Below are positions 27,716 to 35,861 of a stretch of 64,000 nt of DNA, piece by piece. The position numbers and the translations under genes are program-made. The stretch covers positions 1,929,364 to 1,993,363 of the forward strand of contig NZ_CP024866.1 in the NCBI RefSeq assembly GCF_004136015.1. Reading direction: 5' to 3'. How positions within the stretch are numbered: position 1 is the first letter of the stretch; each line of letters starts with the position of its first letter. The notes below the pieces were generated by a model. That model searched no databases and was not told the origin of the DNA. It was given only the letters and a program-made list of their open reading frames with translations. This DNA is from Pseudomonas sp. ACM7. Lineage in GTDB: Bacteria > Pseudomonadota > Gammaproteobacteria > Pseudomonadales > Pseudomonadaceae.

Positions 27716-29092
27716 ATGAAACAGCCCAAAGTGAATTTCTACAACCTGGCCTGGCGCTGGCATTTCTATGCCGGTCTGTTCGTCGCGCCTTTCATGGTGA
27801 TGCTGGCTTTGACCGGCGTCATTTACCTGTTCAAACCGCAACTCGACCCGTTGATGTACGGCAGCCTGCTGAACGTCCCGGCCGGGCATCACAGCGTCCC
27901 GGCCGATGACCTGCTCAAGCGGGTGAAAGAGGCTTACCCACAAGCCACGATCAAGCAGTATTTGCCACCGGTCAACGCCGAGCGCAGCGCGCAATTTGTC
28001 GTGATCAATGGCGGTAGCGAGCTCAATGTATTCGTCGATCCCTACCACGGCGACATCCTCGGAGAGCAAGACGCCAAAAAGAATCTGCAAGCCGTTGCGC
28101 GAGCGATTCACGGCGAATTGATGATCGGCACCGTCGGTGATCGACTGATCGAACTGGCCGCCGGCTGGGGCGTGGTGTTGGTGGTCTCCGGCGTGTTCTT
28201 GTGGTGGCCGCGTGGCCAGGCGGCCGGCATCCTGTGGCCACGCTTGAGCAGTCGCGGTCGAGTGCTTTGGCGTGACCTGCACGCGGTGACAGGGTTTTGG
28301 GGCGCGTCGTTGCTGCTGGTGATGCTGCTCAGCGGCATGACCTGGACCGGGTTCTGGGGCAAGCAATACGCCGAAGTGTGGAATGTCTTTCCGGCAGCGA
28401 TGTGGGATGACGTACCCAAATCCGATGTGGAGGCCCGCAGCCTCAACACCGCTACCCGCCAGACCGTGCCTTGGGCGATGGAAAACACACCGATGCCAAT
28501 GTCCGGCGACCACGCCGAACACATGACCCTCGGCGGCACACAAGCGGGTCCTGCCGCACCGACCATCAGCTTGCAGGACGTGCAGAACATCGCTGCGCAA
28601 CGCCAGGTCGAACCGGGTTACAGCATCACCTTTCCGGCCACGACGACTGGCGTGTTCACCATCGCGGTGTTCGCCGACGACCCGCGCAACGACGCCACGC
28701 TGCATGTGGATCAATACACCGGCGACGTCCTCGCCGACGTGCGCTTCGCGCAATACGGCACCGTCGCCCGCGCGACGGAAATCGGCGTGATGCTGCACGA
28801 AGGTAAAATGTTCGGTGCGTTCAATCAGATCATTGTGCTGCTGATCTGCCTGATGATTCTGCTCAGCGCCGTCAGCGGCGTGGTGATCTGGTGGAAGCGC
28901 CGTCCACAAGGAAAATTCGGTGTTCCGCCGCTGCGCCACGACCTGCCGAAATGGAAAACCGGGGTGGTGATCATGCTGACGCTGGCAGTGATCTTTCCGC
29001 TGGTGGGGGCTTCGTTGATCGTAGTGTGGCTATTGGATCGAGTGCTGTTATCGAGGCTCAACGAGCGAGTAGAACCTACCGCCTCACTGTGA
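27716..29092 (+). CDS. PepSY-associated inner-membrane protein
   Basis: The 458-residue protein has four or so membrane helices: one after the start (WHFYAGLFVAPFMVMLALTG), one near residue 150 (LAAGWGVVLVVSGVFLWWP), one near 205 (GASLLLVMLLSGMTW), and a C-terminal pair. Periplasmic PepSY-type regions lie between, and conserved His/Trp residues fit the PepSY_TM family, some of which act as ferric or cupric reductases or regulate uptake. A Met/His stretch (NTPMPMSGDHAEHM) in the large loop suggests metal contact. It follows the copper receptor, so reduction or handling of copper is a reasonable inference. GGAG lies eight bases before the ATG at 27716. Confidence 0.85.
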   Translation: MKQPKVNFYNLAWRWHFYAGLFVAPFMVMLALTGVIYLFKPQLDPLMYGSLLNVPAGHHSVPADDLLKRVKEAYPQATIKQYLPPVNAERSAQFVVINGGSELNVFVDPYHGDILGEQDAKKNLQAVARAIHGELMIGTVGDRLIELAAGWGVVLVVSGVFLWWPRGQAAGILWPRLSSRGRVLWRDLHAVTGFWGASLLLVMLLSGMTWTGFWGKQYAEVWNVFPAAMWDDVPKSDVEARSLNTATRQTVPWAMENTPMPMSGDHAEHMTLGGTQAGPAAPTISLQDVQNIAAQRQVEPGYSITFPATTTGVFTIAVFADDPRNDATLHVDQYTGDVLADVRFAQYGTVARATEIGVMLHEGKMFGAFNQIIVLLICLMILLSAVSGVVIWWKRRPQGKFGVPPLRHDLPKWKTGVVIMLTLAVIFPLVGASLIVVWLLDRVLLSRLNERVEPTASL

Positions 29093-29160
29093 TCAGATTG
29101 CGCGGTTCGCGCGGAAAAACGCGGGCCGCACAACCTGAAAACAAAAATACCGAAGTTGCA

Positions 29161-29475
29161 TTACTTGTCCGAATACAGGTTGCCATTAATATTTTGAAGC
29201 CCTTTCACTTGCTCGGCACTGCCCCTGTAACTCGTGCTGGTGGGAACGCCTGAACCACTTTGGCATTTGACGGTAATCCAGCAACGCTGGGTATCGTCAA
29301 GCCTAACCATGTCGGTCGGCACACTGTTGATTCTCTGTGGCTCCCCGCAAGTTGCAACGGCACTGCTGGCATTCCAGGCAGCAGCGCAAGAGCCCCAATC
29401 TTCGGCCTTCAAAGACTGGATACACAGCATAGAACCCAACGAAACAAGTAAAACACTCACCTTTAAACTGTCCAT
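29161..29475 (-). CDS. Small exported protein with conserved-looking cysteines, unknown function
   Basis: The 104-residue product has a signal peptide (VSVLLVSLGSMLCIQSLKA) and a short mature part with four cysteines: GSCAAAW, VATCGEPQ, QRCWITVKCQSG. These could form two disulfides in the periplasm or outside. AGGA lies seven bases before the ATG, so the start is well supported. It converges on the PepSY gene. I do not recognise a family. A small secreted inhibitor or binding protein is possible but unsupported. Confidence 0.65.
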   Translation of the reverse strand: MDSLKVSVLLVSLGSMLCIQSLKAEDWGSCAAAWNASSAVATCGEPQRINSVPTDMVRLDDTQRCWITVKCQSGSGVPTSTSYRGSAEQVKGLQNINGNLYSDK

Positions 29476-29544
29476 CGCAATGTCCTCGTAGCAGCGTTAA
29501 TTCGCCTGCACGCTAAAACTACGAGGGCCGGGAGGGCAGGTCTA

Positions 29545-29560
29545 CTGTCATAACTGACAG
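29545..29560. promoter_or_regulatory. Perfect inverted repeat CTGTCA-TAAC-TGACAG, possible operator
   Basis: The palindrome has 6-bp arms around a four-base centre and lies 70 bases upstream of the small exported protein in an AT-rich stretch. It resembles a regulator half-site pair, but no protein is assigned. The rest of 29476-29880 holds only AT-rich sequence and the REPIN at 29784. Confidence 0.3.
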
Positions 29561-29783
29561 GTTTTATCTGTTTTTCTAGATTGTTTTAATCTAAAAAATA
29601 CACGTAAAAAAACAATCGACGATATGCGATGTTCCAAGGTTTGCGCTCGATAAAACAGCGCAATTCACAACCTGAATCCGCCTCACCTTCATCATGAATC
29701 AGGCAAGATGCGCGTATTAGAGAGTTCTGTAGACTTCGCACGCTTATCTCCCGGCCATTTTTAGTGTTACTGCATAACGCAAA

Positions 29784-29840
29784 GAGCAAGCTCGCTCCCA
29801 CATTGAAATGCGATCAACTGTGGGAGCGAGCTTGCTCGCG
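29784..29840. repeat. Short REPIN, GGGAGCGRGCTTGCTCGC family
   Basis: GAGCAAGCTCGCTCCCACA is followed after about 20 bases by TGTGGGAGCGAGCTTGCTC. The two arms face each other in the order opposite to most copies here (head inward), and the unit is short. Confidence 0.85.
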
Positions 29841-29880
29841 ATGAGGCCGTCAGCAACACCGAATATTTCAGAGTAGATGC

Positions 29881-30669
29881 ATGACCTCGCTGAACCTCAC
29901 GAACCTCGCCTGGACGCCCTTGGGCCAGGGCCATTGCCATCACCAGTTCCAACTGCGTGATGCAACCTTGCACGTGCTCCCCGGTGAGTTCGTCGGTTTG
30001 ATCGGCCCCAACGGCAGCGGCAAAACCAGCCTGCTGCGCTGTGCCTGGCGCTTCAGCAAACCCGAGAGCGGCGAGGTCAAGCTCGACCACCACAACGTCT
30101 GGAAGCAATCCTCGCGCTGGTGCGCGCAACGTATCGCCGTGGTCCTGCAGGAATTCCCCGACGCCTTCGGCCTCACCGTCGACGAAGTCGTCGCCATGGG
30201 CCGCACACCGCACAAAGGTCTGTTCGACGGCGACACCCTGGAGGACAGAGAACTCGCAACCCAGGCCCTCGATTCAGTCGGTCTGAAAGGCTTCGAGGAT
30301 CATGCCTTCGCCACCCTCTCCGGCGGTGAAAAACAGCGCGTGATCCTCGCCCGCGCCCTGGCTCAGCAACCGCAAATGCTGATCCTCGACGAGCCGACCA
30401 ATCACCTCGATCCGCGCTATCAGCTCGAACTGCTGCAACGGGTCAAACGCCTGAAGATCGGCACCCTGGCGAGCATTCACGACCTCAACCTCGCAGCCGC
30501 TTTCTGCGATCGGCTGTACGTGATCAATCACGGCCGCATTGTCGCCAGCGGCACGCCCAAAGAAGTCCTGACCGCCCCACTGCTGCGCGACGTGTTCGGC
30601 GTCGAAGCGCTGATAGATGAACATCCCTTGCACGGCTACCCACGAATCACCTGGATAACCCAACCATGA
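29881..30669 (+). CDS. ABC importer ATP-binding protein, FecE/BtuD type
   Basis: This 262-residue cytoplasmic ATPase powers a type II importer of the iron-siderophore, haem or cobalamin class. It shows Walker A (GPNGSGKTS near residue 43), signature LSGGEKQRV, Walker B MLILDEPTNHLD and a switch His in ASIHDLNLA. It overlaps the binding-protein gene by four bases and starts a three-gene operon. The start has only a weak ribosome site. Substrate cannot be fixed from sequence; the nearby cob genes make a corrinoid or cobalt-related cargo one option, iron chelates another. Confidence 0.85.
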   Translation: MTSLNLTNLAWTPLGQGHCHHQFQLRDATLHVLPGEFVGLIGPNGSGKTSLLRCAWRFSKPESGEVKLDHHNVWKQSSRWCAQRIAVVLQEFPDAFGLTVDEVVAMGRTPHKGLFDGDTLEDRELATQALDSVGLKGFEDHAFATLSGGEKQRVILARALAQQPQMLILDEPTNHLDPRYQLELLQRVKRLKIGTLASIHDLNLAAAFCDRLYVINHGRIVASGTPKEVLTAPLLRDVFGVEALIDEHPLHGYPRITWITQP

Positions 30670-31613
30670 CTTTGCGTTCCCTTCTTTGCGCCACTCTGTT
30701 GCTGGGCAATGCCCAGGCATTTGCCGAGGCCACTCACTACCCGTTGACCGTGCAGAGCTGCAACCGCGAAGTGACCTTCAAGCAAGCGCCGAAACACGCG
30801 GTCAGCCACGACATCAACATGACCCAGATGATGCTCGCCCTTGGCCTCAAACCCAGCATGGCCGGGTATAGCGGTGTGACCGGTTGGAAGTCGGTCACGC
30901 CCCAGATGCAGACCATCCTCGATGGCTTGCCGGAGTTGGCGGCCAAGTACCCGTCGGTGGAAACCCTGCTCAACGCCAACGTCGATTTTTTCTTCGCCGG
31001 CTGGGATTACGGCATGCGCGTGGGTGGTGACCTGACGCCGCAAACGTTGCAGCCGCTGGGCATCAACGTCTACGAGCTGACCGAGTCCTGCGCGTTCGTG
31101 ATGAAGCGTCCGCCGGCCAGTCTGGAAGACACTTACAACGACCTGCGCAACCTCGGCAAAATCTTTGACGTGCAGGATCGCGCCAACGTCTTGATCACCC
31201 AGATGCAGGCGCAAGTCGCCGAAGTGCGCAAGGATCTGCCGGCGGACAAACCTCGCGTGTTCCTCTATGACAGCGGTGAAGACCGCGCCATGACCTCCGG
31301 CCGCCTCGGTATGCCGCAAGCGCTGATCGACGCCGCTGGCGGGCGCAATATTCTCGACGACGTCGACGCGAGTTGGACCCGGGTCAACTGGGAGAACGTG
31401 GTCGAGCGCAATCCGCAGGTGATCGTGATCGTCGACTACGGCGAAGTCACCGCCGAACAGAAAGAGCAATTTCTGATGAACAACAAGGCGCTGCAATCGG
31501 TGGACGCGATCAAGAACCAGCGCTTCATCGTGATTCCGTATGTGCAGGCCACGCCGGGGATCGACAACGTGCTGGCGGTTGAAACCCTGGCCAAGGGTTT
31601 CCACGGCGAATGA
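30666..31613 (+). CDS. ABC importer periplasmic substrate-binding protein
   Basis: The 315-residue protein has a signal peptide (LLCATLLLGNAQAFA) and a two-lobed class III binding fold of the FepB/BtuF type. Family-like features are the KHAVSHDINMTQMMLALGL segment after the first strand and IPYVQATPGIDNVLAVETLA at the end. Residues that could select a metal chelate are not obvious. It overlaps both neighbours by four bases, giving the order ATPase, binding protein, permease, which is less common than binding protein first. Confidence 0.85.
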   Translation: MTLRSLLCATLLLGNAQAFAEATHYPLTVQSCNREVTFKQAPKHAVSHDINMTQMMLALGLKPSMAGYSGVTGWKSVTPQMQTILDGLPELAAKYPSVETLLNANVDFFFAGWDYGMRVGGDLTPQTLQPLGINVYELTESCAFVMKRPPASLEDTYNDLRNLGKIFDVQDRANVLITQMQAQVAEVRKDLPADKPRVFLYDSGEDRAMTSGRLGMPQALIDAAGGRNILDDVDASWTRVNWENVVERNPQVIVIVDYGEVTAEQKEQFLMNNKALQSVDAIKNQRFIVIPYVQATPGIDNVLAVETLAKGFHGE

Positions 31614-32620
31614 TCAATCGTCGCTACGCCTTGTTGCTGGTTGCCCTCGGCGCGTTGTTGCTGGTGTCGTGCGTGGTGTCGCTGGGCGTCGGTCCGGCGC
31701 GGGTGCCGGTGGACGTGGTGTGGCGGATTCTGTTGCACAAGATTTTCGGTTTCGGCGTGCCGGACTGGGCCGCTGGGCAGGAACACATCGTCTGGCTGAT
31801 TCGCGTGCCTCGCATGCTGTTGGGTGCGTTGGTCGGCGCCGGGCTCGCGCTGATCGGTGCGGTGCTGCAAGCGGTGACGCGCAATCCGCTGGCCGACCCG
31901 CATTTGCTCGGGGTCACCTCCGGCGCGACCCTCGGTGCGGTGATTGTGGTGCTGCATGTCGGTGAAATCGTCGGCTTGCTGACCTTGCCGATCGCGGCGT
32001 TTATCGGCGCGTTGCTGAGCATGTTGATCGTGCTGATGATCGCCAACCGCAACGGGCGACTGGACAGTGATCGGCTGCTGTTGTGCGGCGTGGCGGTGTC
32101 CTTCGTGATGATGGCGATCGCCAATCTGCTGCTGTTTCTGGGCGATCACCGCGCGAGTTCGGCGGTGATGTTCTGGATGCTCGGTGGGCTCGGGTTGGCG
32201 CGCTGGGAATTGCTGGCAGTGCCGGCGGCCAGCGTGTTGCTCGGGTTGGTGTTGTTGCTGGGAATGGCTCGGCCACTGAATGCGTTGATGGCGGGCGAGC
32301 AGACGGCCGTGACCCTCGGACTCAACGCTCGTACCGTGCGGTTGCGGGTGTTTTTGATTGCTTCGCTGATGACTGGAGTGCTGGTGTCGATCAGCGGGTC
32401 TATCGGGTTTGTCGGGCTGATGGTGCCGCACATTGCGCGACGTTTGGTCGGGGCGGAGCATCGGCGATTGCTGCCGGTGTGCGTGTTGTTGGGCAGCATC
32501 TTTCTCGTCTGGGTCGACGTCGCCGCCCGCACCCTGATCGCCCCCGAAGACTTGCCCATCGGCGTTGCCACCGCCGCCATCGGCGGCTTGTTCTTCATCG
32601 GCCTAATGCGTCGCCGCTGA
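31610..32620 (+). CDS. ABC importer permease, FecCD/BtuC family
   Basis: The 336-residue permease has about nine or ten hydrophobic helices and the FecCD hallmarks: RVPRMLLGALVGAGLALIGAVLQ, NPLADPHLLGVTSGA and GFVGLMVPHIARRLVG near residue 268, the loop that contacts the ATPase. It is a single permease gene, so the transporter should use a homodimer, as BtuC does. It ends the operon; a long palindromic repeat follows 15 bases later. Confidence 0.88.
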   Translation: MINRRYALLLVALGALLLVSCVVSLGVGPARVPVDVVWRILLHKIFGFGVPDWAAGQEHIVWLIRVPRMLLGALVGAGLALIGAVLQAVTRNPLADPHLLGVTSGATLGAVIVVLHVGEIVGLLTLPIAAFIGALLSMLIVLMIANRNGRLDSDRLLLCGVAVSFVMMAIANLLLFLGDHRASSAVMFWMLGGLGLARWELLAVPAASVLLGLVLLLGMARPLNALMAGEQTAVTLGLNARTVRLRVFLIASLMTGVLVSISGSIGFVGLMVPHIARRLVGAEHRRLLPVCVLLGSIFLVWVDVAARTLIAPEDLPIGVATAAIGGLFFIGLMRRR

Positions 32621-32634
32621 ACCCCCACATCCCC

Positions 32635-32732
32635 CTGTAGGAGCTGTCGAGTGAAACGAGGCTGCGATCTTTTGATCTTAAAAAATCAAGATCAAAAGAT
32701 CGCAGCCTCGTTTCACTCGACAGCTCCTACAG
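32635..32732. repeat. Near-perfect REPIN, GTAGGAGCTG family
   Basis: Arms of about 45 bases match almost exactly (CTGTAGGAGCTGTCGAGTG ... CACTCGACAGCTCCTACAG) around an AT-rich centre. In RNA this would form one long hairpin after the ABC permease. The next 117 bases up to the sigma-54 site hold no gene. Confidence 0.9.
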
Positions 32733-32849
32733 GTCTACGCCCCAATGTGGCGCACCTCTTCGCACCAACGCGCCAGGCGCGATCCTTCATGGTGCGTCGC
32801 CCAAACCGCGCAACCGCTCTAATACGACATTTCCCTGCCTTTTGCCGAC

Positions 32850-32866
32850 CAGGCACAGCCCTTGCT
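32850..32866 (+). promoter_or_regulatory. Sigma-54 (RpoN) promoter upstream of urtA
   Basis: The site reads AGGCACAGCCCTTGCT: GG at 32852-32853 and GC at 32864-32865 with exactly ten bases between, matching the -24/-12 consensus. It lies 64 bases upstream of the urtA start and fits nitrogen control by NtrC. A GCACCA...TGGTGC pair further upstream could belong to an activator site, but this is weaker. Confidence 0.7.
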
Positions 32867-32929
32867 AAAGACCCTTCAGTAGTCCGCATCTGCCACCAAG
32901 AAAATTCATAAGTTCATGGAGATCGCACA

Positions 32930-34195
32930 ATGAAGCGTCGCAGCTTGATCAAGGCTTTCACACTATCGGCATCGATTGCCGCGATGGGCATGACCTGGAG
33001 CCTCCAGGCCGCCGAGACCATCAAGGTCGGTATTCTGCATTCGTTGTCCGGGACCATGGCGATCTCCGAAACCTCGCTGAAAGACATGGCGTTGATGACC
33101 ATCGACGAGATCAATGCCAAGGGCGGCGTGAACGGCAAGATGCTGGAACCGGTGGTGGTGGACCCGGCGTCGAACTGGCCGCTGTTCGCCGAGAAAGGCC
33201 GCCAGCTGCTGACCCAGGACAAGGTGGCGGTGGTGTTCGGTTGCTGGACGTCGGTGTCGCGCAAATCGGTATTGCCGGTGTTCGAAGAGCTCAACGGTCT
33301 GCTGTTCTACCCGGTGCAATACGAAGGCGAAGAGATGTCGCCGAACGTGTTCTACACCGGTGCTGCGCCGAACCAACAGGCGATCCCGGCGGTGGAATAC
33401 CTGATGAGCGAAGAAGGCGGCAGCGCCAAGCGTTACTTCCTGCTGGGCACCGACTACGTCTACCCGCGCACCACCAACAAGATCCTGCGCTCGTTCCTGC
33501 ACTCCAAAGGTGTGGCCGACAAAGACATCGAAGAGGTCTACACCCCGTTCGGCCACGCCGATTACCAAACCATCGTGGCCAACATCAAAAAATTCTCGGC
33601 CGGTGGCAAGACCGCGGTCATCTCCACCGTCAACGGCGACTCCAACGTGCCGTTCTATAAAGAGCTGGCCAACCAAGGTTTGAAAGCCACCGACGTTCCG
33701 GTCGTGGCGTTCTCGGTCGGCGAAGAAGAACTGCGCGGTATCGACACCAAACCGTTGGTGGGCAACCTGGCGGCGTGGAACTACTTCGAGTCGGTCGAGA
33801 ATCCGGCGAACAAGAAATTCGTCGCCGACTGGAAAGCCTACGCCAAGAAACACAACTTGCCGGGCGCCGACAAAGCGGTGACCAACGACCCGATGGAAGC
33901 CACGTACGTAGGCATCCACATGTGGGCGCAAGCGGCTGAAAAAGCCAAGTCCACTGACGTCGACAAAGTCCGCGAAGCCCTCGCTGGCCAGACCTTTGCC
34001 GCGCCGTCCGGTTACACGCTGACCATGGACAAGACCAACCACCACCTGCACAAACCGGTGATGATCGGCGAGATTCAGGCGGACGGTCAGTTCAACGTGG
34101 TGTGGCAGACCGAAGGGCCGATCCGTGCCGAGCCGTGGAGCCCGTTCATCTCGGGTAACGACAAGAAGCCGGATTATGCGGTGAAGAGCAACTAA
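32930..34195 (+). CDS. urtA: Urea ABC transporter, substrate-binding protein
   Basis: UrtA captures urea in the periplasm for the UrtBCDE importer. The 421-residue protein has a signal peptide (MKRRSLIKAF ... WSLQA) and the UrtA-type Leu/Ile/Val-binding fold with KVGILHSLSGTMAISE, VFGCWTSVSRKSVLPV and LLFYPVQYEGEE, which are hallmark blocks of urea binders rather than amino-acid binders. GGAG lies eight bases before the ATG. It is the first gene of the urt-ure block and lies behind the sigma-54 site at 32850. Confidence 0.96.
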   Translation: MKRRSLIKAFTLSASIAAMGMTWSLQAAETIKVGILHSLSGTMAISETSLKDMALMTIDEINAKGGVNGKMLEPVVVDPASNWPLFAEKGRQLLTQDKVAVVFGCWTSVSRKSVLPVFEELNGLLFYPVQYEGEEMSPNVFYTGAAPNQQAIPAVEYLMSEEGGSAKRYFLLGTDYVYPRTTNKILRSFLHSKGVADKDIEEVYTPFGHADYQTIVANIKKFSAGGKTAVISTVNGDSNVPFYKELANQGLKATDVPVVAFSVGEEELRGIDTKPLVGNLAAWNYFESVENPANKKFVADWKAYAKKHNLPGADKAVTNDPMEATYVGIHMWAQAAEKAKSTDVDKVREALAGQTFAAPSGYTLTMDKTNHHLHKPVMIGEIQADGQFNVVWQTEGPIRAEPWSPFISGNDKKPDYAVKSN

Positions 34196-34245
34196 GCCAC
34201 TGGATGTCGGGGCCGGGTATGGAGCTCGGGCCCGACACAAATCCC

Positions 34246-34334
34246 TGTGGGAGCGAGCTTGCTCGCGAAGACGGCGGCACATCCAACATTAATGTGACTG
34301 ACACACCGCATTCGCGAGCAAGCCCGCTCCCACA
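34246..34334. repeat. REPIN between urtA and urtB
   Basis: TGTGGGAGCGAGCTTGCTCG opens and GCGAGCAAGCCCGCTCCCACA closes the element. Lying after the highly expressed binding-protein gene, it may stabilise urtA mRNA or lower expression of the genes downstream, as REPs do in other ABC operons. Confidence 0.9.
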
Positions 34335-34358
34335 TTTAGCCCGCGCAAGGCCATACAT

Positions 34359-35861
34359 ATGCCCACCGCCCTTTACCGCTTCTTCCTGGTCATCGCATTG
34401 CTTTTACCGATGGCTGCTTTTGCCAGCGACGCCGAGGACTTCGTCGCGGCCAATCCCGTGCAGCAAGCCAAGCTTCTGGAAGGCTGGGCTGCGCAGCCCG
34501 ATCCGGCCCGTATCGAGCTGATCAACGCCCTGCAACAAGGCGAGCTGACCGTCGACGGCCAACCGAAAACCCTGCGCCTGAACAACCGCCTGCGGGGTCT
34601 GATCGACACCGCTATGGCCAGCCACCAATTGCTCGCCACTGACGCCAAAACCCGTCTGACCGCCGCGCAGCAATTGCAGAAAAGCGCCAAACCGGCACAG
34701 TTGAAATTTCTCGACCAGCAACTGGCTGGCGAAAAAGATGAAGGCGTCCACGCCGCACTGAGTTTGGCGCTGGCCAATCTACAACTGGTGGACACCGACC
34801 CGGCCGTACGCCTCGCCGCTGTGCGTCTGCTCGGTGAAACCGGTGACCCACTGGCTCGCACCCGCCTCGAAAGCCTGCTGCAACCCGGTGTCGAAGCCGA
34901 CGCCGGCGTACGCACCGCTGCCGAAACCAGCCTCGCTCAGGTCAAACGCAAACTGCTGATCGGCGAGATCCTCGGTCAAGCCTTCAGTGGCATGTCGCTC
35001 GGTTCGATCCTGCTGCTCGCGGCCCTCGGTTTGGCGATCACCTTCGGACTGCTCGGCGTGATCAACATGGCTCACGGCGAGATGCTGATGCTCGGCGCCT
35101 ACTCGACGTACGTGGTGCAGCTGATGTTCCAACGCTTCGCCCCGCAAGCCATCGAGTTCTACCCGCTGATCGCGTTGCCGGTGGCGTTTTTCGTCACCGC
35201 CGCCATCGGTATGGCGCTGGAGCGCACGGTGATTCGCCACCTCTATGGCCGTCCATTGGAAACCCTGCTCGCCACGTGGGGCATCAGCCTGATGCTGATT
35301 CAACTGGTGCGATTGGTGTTCGGTGCGCAGAACGTCGAAGTGGCCAACCCGGCGTGGCTATCGGGCGGGATTCAAGTGCTGCCGAATCTGGTGCTGCCGT
35401 ACAACCGCATCGTCATCATTGCCTTCGCGCTGTTTGTGGTGGTGCTCACCTGGTTGCTGCTGAACAAGACACGCCTCGGTTTGAACGTGCGCGCCGTCAC
35501 CCAGAACCGCAACATGGCCGCCTGCTGCGGCGTACCAACCGGGCGTGTCGACATGCTCGCCTTCGGCCTCGGCTCAGGCATTGCCGGACTCGGTGGCGTA
35601 GCCCTCAGCCAGATCGGCAACGTCGGCCCGGACCTTGGCCAGAGCTACATCATCGACTCGTTCCTGGTGGTGGTGCTCGGTGGCGTCGGTCAGCTGGCCG
35701 GTAGTGTGCTCGCCGCGTTCGGCCTCGGCATCGCCAACAAAATTCTCGAACCTCAGATCGGCGCCGTGCTCGGCAAGATCCTGATCCTCGCGCTGATCAT
35801 TCTGTTCATCCAGAAACGTCCGCAAGGCCTCTTCGCACTGAAAGGACGGGTGATCGACTGA
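34359..35861 (+). CDS. urtB: Urea ABC transporter, permease UrtB
   Basis: UrtB is one of two membrane subunits of the urea importer. The 500-residue protein has a signal-like N-terminus, an exported helical region of about 170 residues with HEAT-like pairs (for example DTDPAVRLAAVRLLGETGD), and a LivH-type permease domain from about residue 200 (GMSLGSILLLAALGLAITFG, INMAHGEMLMLGAY). The long exported front part is usual for proteobacterial UrtB. Its stop overlaps the urtC start by one base. Confidence 0.95.
   Translation: MPTALYRFFLVIALLLPMAAFASDAEDFVAANPVQQAKLLEGWAAQPDPARIELINALQQGELTVDGQPKTLRLNNRLRGLIDTAMASHQLLATDAKTRLTAAQQLQKSAKPAQLKFLDQQLAGEKDEGVHAALSLALANLQLVDTDPAVRLAAVRLLGETGDPLARTRLESLLQPGVEADAGVRTAAETSLAQVKRKLLIGEILGQAFSGMSLGSILLLAALGLAITFGLLGVINMAHGEMLMLGAYSTYVVQLMFQRFAPQAIEFYPLIALPVAFFVTAAIGMALERTVIRHLYGRPLETLLATWGISLMLIQLVRLVFGAQNVEVANPAWLSGGIQVLPNLVLPYNRIVIIAFALFVVVLTWLLLNKTRLGLNVRAVTQNRNMAACCGVPTGRVDMLAFGLGSGIAGLGGVALSQIGNVGPDLGQSYIIDSFLVVVLGGVGQLAGSVLAAFGLGIANKILEPQIGAVLGKILILALIILFIQKRPQGLFALKGRVID

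Noticed and set aside
32930..33030. Tat export signal in UrtA (MKRRSLIKAF)
   Set aside because: Two arginines are present but the rest of the twin-arginine motif is weak; an ordinary Sec signal fits.
32963..34282. 439-codon frame antisense to urtA
   Set aside because: The composition (many His, Arg, Val) is that of an antisense shadow; urtA is certain.
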